From Aplectana chamaeleonis (lineage: Eukaryota > Nematoda > Chromadorea > Rhabditida > Cosmocercidae), in NCBI GenBank assembly GCA_029168955.1, contig JAPDOI010000358.1:434001-498000 (forward strand): a stretch of DNA of 64,000 nt, read 5' to 3'. This document shows positions 1-9,800 of the stretch, in pieces (the first letter of the stretch is position 1; each line of letters starts with the position of its first letter). Both the position numbers and the translations under genes were made by a program. Under the pieces are notes generated by a model, which saw only the letters and a list, made by a program, of their open reading frames with translations, did no database searches and was not told the origin of the DNA.

Positions 1-329
1 ACACTTTTTTGAGGACCCGGCTTTTCAACACAAGCGCCTCCAAAGTGATCTCTACGACACCGTCATTTTGGCTCGTTTTTGACGTATCGGGCAGAGTGCG
101 TCGTGGCAGAGGACGCAGTCTAAACCACCGTCGCTGTCTCGATCACTTCAAGTGAGCGTCCATGCTGCTTGTAATATTCCCACACCTCACGAAATCGGAT
201 TTCACTTCTGAGATTCTTCTGCAGATACCGAATCACCTGAAAAATGCAGCCGGTAAGAGCCTTTTTCACAACACGAAAACTTCCCATGATAAATTCATTG
301 TGACACATATGTTTTTCGAATTACAGGGA
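1..329. repeat. Duplicate of the 5' flank of LINE copy B
   Basis: Positions 1-329 match 7922-8240 nearly base for base with scattered small indels, up to and including the TACAGGGA that precedes both LINE copies. The sequence is not part of the LINE itself; copies C, D and E lack it. On the minus strand a 38-codon frame after a TTTTTCAG acceptor (120-236) is open here but broken in the other copy. Confidence 0.8.
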
Positions 330-1844
330 GCTTCTGAGAAGTCGTACCGTTCACGCCGTGGCAGTGTGGAGGAAAGAAGATCACCTCTATGCTAACTCTG
401 ACGTCACCCCCTCCGCGAAGAGGGTTTTGTCATGGGAGAGGTGCTGGCCGGCCAAGCGTCTCTCCTTCGGATTCCTCCTGCTAAGGGCCGGCGTGGGAGA
501 GGAATCCTGGACCCGCCAGGAAGTATCTATGCGCCACGTGCGGCAATGATGTTAACTGGAGACATACCAGCGTCCAGTGCTCTCTGATGCCAAAGGTGGG
601 TGCATCTCTCCTGTTCGGGTCTCAGCTCTGTGATGCATCATAACTCTGCTTTTCGCTGTGTTTTATGCTCTTTCACCTACCAACTCTGATTCCTCTTCCT
701 CAAACCGCCCCCTTTCCATTGCAACATATCAATCTCAACGGCCTTCGTACTAAACTCTTCTGAGCCTCTTCTCTTCGCACGTACTCTACCATCCATACGT
801 GATCATGGTTCAAGAAACCAAGCTCTCTCCATCCCCTACCTATCCTCATCCTAATATCCCGGGCTACACTGCCTTCCATGCTCCAAGGTCAGCTCTTGGC
901 GGAGGAGTTTCAACCTTTGTTTTATCTTCTCTCCTCCCACCCAATACCAAACACTCTACGGATGGCACTCTCGAGTACCTTCCTAATCCATCTCCCTCTT
1001 AAAAACACCCCTTTCTTTTCAACATATATATTCCCCTACCACCTCATGCCCTCCCTCCTACAATCCCATTCCTCTCTTCTCAAACAACTCAACGATTATT
1101 CCCTTCTCATCATCAGTTGTTTCTGCGGGCGACTTTAATGCCCACACCTTCTGCTCGTCCCTTTGGTTCTGATGCTAGAGGGAGAAAGAAGTCGAAGAAT
1201 GGGGCTGAGGAGTGTGACCTGGTCATCTTAAACGATGATCAGCCCACTCGTCTCCTTCTGCCAACGGCCGATCTTCTAGCCCAGACATAACTCTTATCTC
1301 GTCCAACCTTTCCAACGCTTGCTCATGGTCTACCTCAACAACATTGTCTAGTGATCATGTTCCCGTCTTTGTGCACATCGATCTCTCAAATTCTCTTGCT
1401 CCTTATTCTGGTGTTCGTCAACGTTCTTATCTCAATTTAGGCCAAGCAGACTGGTGCCTGTTCAGTGAGGTTGCGCTACGCCTAGCGGCTGATTACCCGT
1501 GGAATGGCAATGTGCACCAGAAGGAGCATCACTTATCTGATGCAATTCGCAGGGCCATGAAGGCGGCTATCCCTGTTGGCCGAGTTAAGACGTTCTATCC
1601 AAACGTCACCAGAGAAATTCTTCAGAAAATCAGGACTAGAGATGCCAGAAGAGCAGTTGACCATCTAGACCCTGTCGATGGTGAGATCAGAAAAGATCTC
1701 GACCAGCACAAGAAAGAACAGAACAGTTGAATTTCAAGACGGACAGACAGTGGAGCTACTTGGAAGGTACTTCGCAAGCTCTCGGGAAAGAGCCCGCCAG
1801 CCACCGTCTCCACAATTGAATTTGGTAATAACGTTTTCAAGTCA

Positions 1845-2168
1845 TTTCATTCATTCATTCATTCAACGACTTTATTGTGGAAATAAGGAAACATACATAT
1901 ACACGTATGTGAATGAGATTCTTTGTTGAAGTAAAAAAAAGATGCATAACAATGGCAGAAGTGAGAAGGGGACAAAATATGATTTTTTTTTGCAGAGGAA
2001 AATTTTTTTTCACAATGCGAATGACATCTTGTCTCAAGATACTTGAGGCCGCCGCTTCTGGGACAAAGAAAAGCACAACAAGCTGGAAAAACCCGTCGCA
2101 TTAGATTATTAGTAATACCCTTTTAATCAGAGTGGACGCTCACTCGTTCCTTGTAATGACCTGAGATC
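1845..2168 (-). mobile_element. CR1-like LINE 3' end (family b) inserted in LINE copy A
   Basis: It interrupts copy A between matching GTCA tetramers (1841-1844 and 2169-2172). The end nearest 1845 is a TTCA repeat, the complement of the TGAA-repeat tail. The body matches 58990-59350 in reverse complement. Only a 3' fragment is present, as expected of 5'-truncated LINE insertions. Confidence 0.75.
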
Positions 2169-2942
2169 GTCAGGAAAGGAAGCCGCCTACTCTCTCGGTA
2201 AAAGTTTCTTTGTCACGAGTACAAGGCGAGATCCGCAGCATAGAGTGACAGTAAGAGAGCTGTGCCGCCTCCCGCTCATGAGCACGGCCGAAGCGTACAC
2301 TGTGGCGCAAGTAGAGGAGATTATAAAGGACATGCGGAACAGGGGTGTGCGGAAAATTTTCAAAAAATTTCAGAAAACAGAAAATCGAGTTTGTCAGAAA
2401 ACAGAAAGGCCAAAACGGCCAGAAAACAGAAATCAGAAAATTTTCAGAAAAAATACTCATTGCATTCTAACTTTTTTTTCAAGAGGAAGGAGAGTGTGAT
2501 TCTGACCATCTTTGCTATACCTGTAATACAATATCTACGAGACTGGACAATTAACTATTAAGACATTGATAGTAGCGATGGCACGTCAATGACAGGTCTC
2601 TTAGAGAGTCTTAGCCGAGAAATAGCCCACTAGGCTCCACAGCGGTTCTTGATGTGCTATTTCTCAAATATTTCTTGATTGTTTCTGGATTATTAGGCGG
2701 CCAAGATCATGTTGTTCACGAAATAGCCTAGAAGTAGCCGAGCAATAACGGAGAAATAACCAAGACGTGACAGGCACACCAACACGCGACGCGGCGTTTC
2801 CCGGCTCGCCGAGCAGCCGCCTTGGCCTCCTGCAGCTCGGCGGGCCTCCTGATGCTAGGCGGGGTCCAAGTGCCGCCAACTCGGGTGGTTGAACCGACAG
2901 CGCTGTTGACATCCAAATCATGCCTCAGGAATGCGTCGTGTA

Positions 2943-3175
2943 CAGTTCAACTCCGTATTGTCATTCAGTCGGCCAAGTGCACGCTGATTGCGGAAGCGTG
3001 CTGCGGCGCGGTTGCGAGTATCCCCAGACAGAAATGTAGGGTTGCCCGGGCGGTTTTCGCCTTTGGTGCCCAGGTGATCCGCCATCCCTGTCTGAGATAC
3101 TTGAAACCGCCCCGCAGCACGCTTTCGGAATCAACGTGCAGTTTGCGGACTGAACGGCAATGCGGAGTTGAACTG
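2943..3175. mobile_element. Palindromic Tc1/mariner-like MITE
   Basis: The ends CAGTTCAACTCCG and CGGAGTTGAACTG form inverted repeats flanked by TA on each side. The whole unit folds back on itself over about 100 bp per arm. A relative with the same layout lies at 41739-41988. Superfamily is inferred from the CAGT end and TA duplication only. Confidence 0.7.
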
Positions 3176-3370
3176 TACATCCCTTGGAGAGCATTATTTG
3201 GCGTCCAATTCGCGGCGAACATTTTTTGGCGGTTGTTTCTAGGCTATTACGCGGCAACCAGCTACTTCCCGACCATTTTCCGGCTATCACGCAGAAAGCA
3301 GGCATTTCTTGGCTATTTATTGTCTATTGATCGGGTGAATTTCTCAGAGAACGCCAGTACGTCAGCACAG

Positions 3371-3545
3371 TAGGGGTTGCATCCCTCGTTGTCAGCAGCT
3401 GCAGCTGACAGCTAACAGCAGCAGTTGCTATTGATATCGAGGGGTTCAACCCCAGCAAGCGTTGGAATCATATACCGCTGTCAGCAGCAGCCGCTGTTGA
3501 CAGCGAAGGTTTGCACTCGATCTTTGCCCTGGGATGCAACCCCTA
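3371..3545. repeat. Foldback repeat with TAGGGGTTGCATCCC ends
   Basis: TAGGGGTTGCATCCC at the left is mirrored by GGGATGCAACCCCTA at the right. The interior has further short palindromes rich in CAGC/GCTG. No coding potential. Confidence 0.6.
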
Positions 3546-3746
3546 CTATGCCGAAGTACTGAGTAGGTGAGCAGGGTTCGCGATAAAATCAGTTGCTGAG
3601 TTCTCTTCATGAGAATGCAGGTTTCACCATCACAAAAGGGAGAAAAGTGAAAAGTTGCAGGAGAAACGCATCAAAACAGCTATTTGATGGGTGTTCGCAG
3701 GCCCCAACTAACACGATTCATATGAGTGCTGGTTTTTTCGTTTAGC

Positions 3747-3901
3747 AACCTATTCATGCTTTTCCGGAAGCGGCAAATGCCGCGCAATATCAGTAGAAAA
3801 ATGAGAAATCAGATGTTTGATACCGTTACCGAGCATCTCATTTCTCATTTTTCTAGTGATTATCCGCGGCATTTGCCGCCTCGCAAATGTATGAATAGGG
3901 T
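3747..3901. repeat. Foldback repeat with GGCAAATGCCGC arms
   Basis: Left-arm CGGCAAATGCCGC and AGAAAAATGAGAAAT are mirrored by ATTTCTCATTTTTCT and GCGGCATTTGCCG on the right. It is a small non-coding foldback within the hAT element. Confidence 0.6.
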
Positions 3902-4141
3902 GTATCAGAGAGGCGGAAGACGGCAAAACAAACATACATAGAAATTAAGTTAATTGTGGGTAAAGTAACAACCAGCCATATTTTGTTCCTGAGCGTTTTT
4001 CCTCTGAGTTTTCACCTATTTTCACTTTTGTGATGATCATGTCTACCTTCTCATGAGGATACCATAACAACCGTTTCTTGTGGCAAGCCCTATCTTTAGC
4101 AGCAATCGCACCATTGAACACAAGTAGTACCTAAATGTTTA

Positions 4142-4296
4142 TTACAATAGTGTGAAAAATGAGGCTCCAAAAGTTTCAAACGAATGCGAAAAAAACTCGT
4201 CGGCTAGCTTTCGGTGCTTAACACCTTCGTCAGACCTGAAATTGAATTATCGAATAAATTGAAACTTTTGGAGCCTCATTTTTCACACTCTTGTAA
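4142..4296. repeat. Foldback repeat with a hammerhead-like core in its loop
   Basis: About 35-bp arms (GTGTGAAAAATGAGGCTCC and its complement) enclose a loop. On the minus strand the loop has CTGACGA (4227-4233), a GGTG/CACC stem and GAAA (4209-4212). This order resembles the conserved core of hammerhead ribozymes found in retroelements. Helices I and III were not confirmed. Confidence 0.5.
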
Positions 4297-4658
4297 AAAA
4301 CATTTCGGAACAAACATGAGACTTCGTGATAGATCAATTCTTACACGTAGTACCTCGTAAAGGACTAGATAAGCTGCGCTGTTCGATAGATCCGGATTTC
4401 GTTGATTTTTTCTGATTTTTTTCTGTTTTTCGCAGATTTTTCAGAGAACAAATCAGAAAACAGAAAGGCCAAAACGGCCAGAAAACAGAAATTTCCGCAC
4501 ACCTCTGATGCGGAACTCCAAAGCTGTCACCCCGGACGGCATTTGTCCTGCTGTACTGAAAAAACTCCCGACTGAGATCCTTCCGCTCATCGTTGATATG
4601 ATTAACACTTTGTTCAGCTCCTGCACTATTCCGCGACACTGGAAGACAGCCAACGTCG

Positions 4659-6062
4659 TTGCCCAAGCCTGGCAAACCTCAGTCATCAGTAAAGGGATAT
4701 CGTCCCATTAGCTTGATGTCACATTTCGCTAAGGTAGCCGAAAAGCTCATTGTCAAGGATCTAGCGGAGCACAACGAGAAGCAGTTGTTTCAACATGGGT
4801 TCAGGAGGCTACATTCCACAACTACGGCGTTGCTAAAAATTACCAGCTATGCTATCGACGGGTTCAACTTTAACAAGCCATTGAGAACTGTAGCTGTTGC
4901 GTTGGATCTCACCAAGGAATTTGATACGGTTAATATTGGAGTCCTGTCAGGCAACATACTGGAGTCGTCAATACCATCTTGGCGGAAGCGCTGCATATCG
5001 GCCTTTATTAAAGGTCGGCGGGCAAGAGTCATGTTTCAGAACCATGTCTCCAACAGTATTCCTATGGCAGCTGGAGTCCCTCAGGGCGGGGTTCTATCGC
5101 CAGCCCTCTTCAGTCTGTACCTCGAAGATATGCCTGAGCCTCCACAGGACATCAAGGTCGTCGCGTATGCTGATGACATAACAATCATGTGTCGAGATCG
5201 GGACTTACAGGTGGCCGCCAATAAGATCAACGAGTACCTGATCACACTGAAGAGCTTTTTCGACCGCAAGATGCTAAGGATCTCTGCAGCCAAGTCGTCA
5301 GTGTCCGTTCTCACGACGGACCCATCCGAGCACAGCGCTCATCCGGATGTCGTGTGGGATGGAGACCGTTTGCCTGCTGCTCGCTTTCCAAAGCTGCTCG
5401 GTCTTGTGCTCGATCCGTCACTCAAGTTTCATAAGAATACCGAGCAGAAGCAGGCAGTCGTTAAAGCTAAGCTCAACGTTCTCAGGGCCCTGGGCGGCAC
5501 TTCGTGGGGTAGCAGCAAGGAGACTATACTCACAACGTATAAGGCAATTCTGCAGCCCGCCCTGGAGTACGCCGCACCGGTTTGGCAGCATCTCGTCTCA
5601 GAATCCTCCTGGACAAAGATGCAACGAGTACAAAATGCTGCTCTCAGTATCGCCACTGGATGTGCAAGGAGTTCCCCAATCGAGCACCTGCATGCTGAGA
5701 CCCGTCTATTACCAGTGAAGGAGCACTGTCAGCTACAGGCCCAGCAATTCCGCATTAACATTATAAAGCAACCAAATCACCCGTCGTGGAGAGTGCTAAA
5801 CCCCGTGAGAGAGAAGTATAAGAAAGCCATTCGCCGATGCTCCAAACAAAGTCAATTTGCAAAGATGGCACGACTCACAGCAAGAACGACTCCGTCTTTT
5901 GCGCGAGGAGCACACCAAGTTCGTACGGTGTCATCTTGTGAAGGCGGCCATGAATCCTATACTAGGAGATATACCGCCCCCCGTCTGCACCTCAGTCTCA
6001 ACTCGGAAGAAGGGCGAGATGCACGCTCGCATCATTACGCTGTGGTCACTCTACAATGCTAA
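4659..6062 (+). pseudogene. Reverse transcriptase region of LINE copy A
   Basis: An open frame of 467 residues covers most of the reverse transcriptase, from the palm through AYADDITIMC and the thumb. It starts just downstream of the hAT element. Near 5815 a small indel leaves the frame of copy B, so the C-terminal zinc knuckle is read out of frame. Some residues conserved in copy B are altered. This copy is very unlikely to be active. Confidence 0.75.
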
Positions 6063-6265
6063 TGTCTTATGTCAGCAAGATTGACAGCAGCAAATCTGAT
6101 GTGTGCCCGGACTGCGGTATCGTCGGCCATGATACCGCACATTCATTCAACTGTCCGGAGAGACCTACCACGCTGACACCAATGGACCTATGGACGAATC
6201 CACTACTGGTCGCCCAGTTCCCTCGCCTATGACAAAACCCTCTATGTGGCTGCAAAGAAGAAGAA

Positions 6266-6638
6266 TAAGCTTGAAAAAGGTTGCTAGGTTTTTTAGCCAA
6301 AATTATGTAACTGTGATAATAAAACATTCCGAGGGACGAATATCTTTTTTTGGAAACATTTCGGTTTTGGAAGCGAAGAAATTTCGTTTTCCGTTTTTTT
6401 TTGTTTTCAAGATTTTTTTGCAAATGTCTGCTCCCATAGCTACTAATTCAAGCCAAAAAATTGTCCACAGGCCGTCATGCGGATGTTGCCATGGAGACTT
6501 TTTTCACGAAAATGTTCTTGGAACGAACCCATCCGAGTAGGCAACTGTGATGGATTAGGCTAGCCACTCCACCAGATGGTACTTACAGTCTTGTAACTTA
6601 CAGCGATGAGTACAACCTACAGTTGGTAGAATTATTCT
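6266..6638. other. Spacer between LINE copy A and the CD36-like 3' end
   Basis: This is AT-rich sequence after the GAA tail of copy A. I see no coding exon, inverted repeat or recognisable transposon end in it. Confidence 0.5.
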
Positions 6639-6644
6639 TTTATT
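6639..6644 (-). terminator. Poly(A) signal AATAAA of the CD36-like gene
   Basis: AATAAA on the minus strand lies about 185 nt after the stop codon. It sits in an AT-rich 3' UTR with no other feature. It is the first canonical signal downstream of exon 14. Confidence 0.6.
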
Positions 6645-6828
6645 TACATAAGTAAATTCAGTTCGAAAGGTAAAACATAATATATACAGCATAATAACAT
6701 TATCAGCACTCATGCACTAGGCCACTTTCGGGACAACTATGCTTATACATACAATTCAGTAGGATCACAATATTATGTCAATCTTATGTACAAAAGTGAA
6801 ATGTTTCTAGAATAACAAGAAGGATAGG

Positions 6829-6897
6829 CTAAATATCGCCAACTTCCTCCTCCACTGAATCATCTTGTAGGATTGCTTGTTCGTCTTCTCCACGAGG
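6829..6897 (-). CDS. CD36-like gene, exon 14 (acidic tail, stop)
   Basis: It follows TTTCTTCAG and encodes 22 mainly acidic residues (PRGEDEQAILQDDSVEEEV) before TAG at 6829-6831. A short charged cytoplasmic tail is typical of the family. Confidence 0.78.
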   Translation of the reverse strand, partial: PRGEDEQAILQDDSVEEEVGDI

Positions 6898-9800
6898 CTG
6901 AAGAAAGCGACAAAGTTGTATGTTACAAAAAAGCAAAAGTTGCTATTTACAAGTTGATAACCCACTTTTAGGACAGTATGTATCACAACAGCCACTACCA
7001 CTGCGAACCACATCAGCAGACCAACAGACAAGAACGATACTCCCACCACATATACAATGTGCCTATAATGTTGTCGAAAATAAGGTCAAGCTCTTTCACT
7101 TATCGAGTCGTAAGTAAATTCAACCAGCTTCTGGGTGAGACTCCGAGCCTGTTGAGTTTACCTTTGAACGCTTTTAAGACCTTCTTGAAAGCCATCCGAC
7201 TGTCCTAGCTGGCTCGCTGTGCCTAGCTCTTGGCGTCTGCATTTCCCGTTTCTGTTCCTAGTGTGTGTTGGATTGAACTCCTTTTTTTACTTCTCTGTTT
7301 TTGACTCCAGTTTTAAGGTTGTTGTTTATGCTCCGGTTTGTTATTTTATTCTGTTTCCAGTTAGTTTTTGTTGTCTTTTGCATAACGTGGGCTTGTTCCG
7401 CGTCCCGAATGAATAAATAAATAAATAAATAAATAATTATTCCAAGCATAATATTGAAAAATTGGTAACTGGTAAAAGCCATGAGCCCTGAGCAGATCGC
7501 GATAAGGTACATATATACTACGGTATTCCATTTCAACGCAGTGTTCAACACTGTGGCCCAATCTGTTGGAATATATTCATATACAAGCTGTGATTAGTTT
7601 CTTATGGTGAGCTCACACCAACTCACAATGTAAAGTGGTAGAGTAAAATTGCAATTAGGTCATCACTGCACACAGTAAGTCCAGTCGCAAGGCTGACGAA
7701 ATTCGTCCGGGTCCCCAACCATAGGCATCCCTTCTTCCATAGTCAAAGAGCAAGTGGTCCAAGGTACAACGGCAGCACACACGCTTGAGAAAATGTTTGC
7801 AATAGCGACGCGATTAGACTCGTAACGCCTCCATCAGAACGCCTACGCCGTTGAAAGCGTCAAAAAGAGCCACTATTATTTTATTTGAGCAATACTGAGG
7901 CTCATTGAAGCGCGACCACACACACTTTTTTGAGGACCCGGCTTTTCAACACAAGCGCCTCCAAAGTGATCTCTACGACACTGTCATTTTGGCTCGTTTT
8001 TGACGTATCGGCAGAGTAAGCGTCGTGGTAGAGGACGCAGTCTAAACCACCGTCGCTGTCTCGATCACTTCTGCGAGCGTGCATGCTGCTTGTAATATTC
8101 CACACCACGAAATCGGATTTCACTTCGAGATTCTTCGCAGATACCGAATTAATTGAAAATGCAGCCGGTAAGAGCCTTTTTCACAACACGAAACTTCCCA
8201 TGATAAATTCATCGTGACACATGTTTTTCGAATACAGGGAGCTTCCGAGAAGTCGTACGTTCACGCCGTGGCAGTGTGGAGGAAAGAAGATCACCTCTAT
8301 GCTAACCGACGTCACCCCCTCCGCGAAGAGGGTTTTTGTCATGGGAGAGGTGCTGGCCGGCCGCGTCTCTCCTTCGGATTCTCCTGCTAAGGGCCGGCGT
8401 GGAGAGGAATCCTGGACCCGCTCAGAAGTATCTATGCGCCACGTGCGGCAATGATGTTAACTGGAGACATACCAGCGTCCAGTGCTTCGGATGCCAAAGG
8501 TGGGTGCATCTCTCCTGTTCGGGTCTCAGCTCTGTGATGCATCATAACTCTGCTTTTCGCTGTGTTTTATGCTCTTCACCTACCAACTCTGATTCCTCTT
8601 CCTCAAATCGCCCCCTTTCCATTGTACATATCAATCTCAACGGCCTTCGTACTAAACTTTCTGAGCTCTCTCTCTTCGCACGTACTTACCATCCAGACGT
8701 GATCATGGTTCAAGAAACCAAGCTCTCTCCATCCCCTACCTATCCTCATCCTAATATCCCGGGCTACACTGCCTTCCATGCTCCAAGGTCAGCTCTTGGC
8801 GGAGGAGTTTCAACCTTTGTTTTATCTTCTCTCCCCTCCCACCCAATACCAAACACCCCCACGGATGGTACTCTCGAGTACCTTCCAATCCATCTCCCTC
8901 TTAAAACACCCCTTTCTCTTTTCAACATATATATATTCCCCCTACCACCTCATGCCCCTCCTCCTACAATCCCATTCCTCTTCTCAAACAACTCAACGAT
9001 TATTCCCTCTCATCATCAGTTGTTTTCGCGGGCGACTTTAATGCCCACACCTTCTGCTCGTCCCTTGGTTCTGATGCTAGAGGAGAAGAAGTCGAAGAAT
9101 GGGCTGAGGAGTGCGACCTGGTCATCTTAAACGATGATCAGCCCACTCGTCTCCCTGCCAACGGCCGATCTTCTAGCCCAGACATAACTCTTATCTCGTC
9201 CAACCTTTCCAACGCTTGCTCATGGTCTACCTCAACAACATTGTCTAGTGATCATGTTCCCGTCTTTGTGCACATCGATCTCTCAAATTCTCTTGCTCCT
9301 TATTCTGGTGTTCGTCAACGTTCTTATCTCAATTTAGGCCAAGCAGACTGGTGCCTGTTCAGTGAGGTTGCGCTACGCCTAGCGGCTGATTACCCGTGGA
9401 ATGGCAATGTGCACCAGAAGGAGCATCACTTATCTGATGCAATTCGCAGGGCCATGAAGGCGGCTATCCCTGTTGGCCGAGTTAAGACGTTCTATCCAAA
9501 CGTCACCAGAGAAATTCTTCAGAAAATCAGGACTAGAGATGCCAGAAGAGCAGTTGACCATCTAGACCCTGTCGTCGCTCAGCTGGATGGTGAGATCAGA
9601 AAAGATCTCGACCAGCACAAGAAAGAACAGTGGGAAAAATTCACAGAACAGTTGAATTTCAAGACGGACAGTGGAGCTACTTGGAAGGTGCTTCGGAAAC
9701 TATCGGGAAAGAGCTCGCCAGCCACCATCTCCACTATTGAGTTCGGTAATAACGTTTTCAAGTCAGGAAAGGAAGCCGCCTACTCTCTCGGTAAAAGTTT

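Larger units (their letters stand above)
2340..4507. mobile_element. Non-autonomous hAT transposon inside LINE copy A
   Basis: The ends are CAGGGGTGTGCGG and CCGCACACCTCTG, a typical hAT terminal inverted repeat. It is flanked by an exact 8-bp target duplication, ATGCGGAA, at 2332-2339 and 4508-4515. Copy B keeps the empty site with one ATGCGGAA. Just inside both ends is the same roughly 30-bp segment containing GGCCAAAACGGCC. No transposase frame is present. The interior is filled with palindromic units (2943-3175, 3371-3545, 3747-3901, 4142-4296). Confidence 0.88.
330..6265 (+). mobile_element. ingi/Vingi-like LINE, copy A (interrupted)
   Basis: It begins GCTTCTGAGAAGTCG like copy B and ends in GGCTGCAAAGAAGAAGAA. 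It is colinear with copy B apart from two insertions: a CR1 3' fragment at 1845-2168 and a hAT element at 2340-4507. Many one- or two-base indels break the 5' half. The reverse transcriptase half (4659-6062) is open, with YADD, but a late frameshift removes the end. No right-hand target duplication is visible, unlike copy B. It lies downstream of the CD36-like gene's poly(A) signal. Confidence 0.85.

Noticed and set aside
120..236. 38-codon minus-strand exon as the last exon of the CD36-like gene
   Set aside because: It has a good acceptor and joins in phase, but an earlier terminal exon (6829-6897) with an acidic tail and a poly(A) signal fits better. The same sequence sits broken at 8039-8155 between exons 12 and 13.
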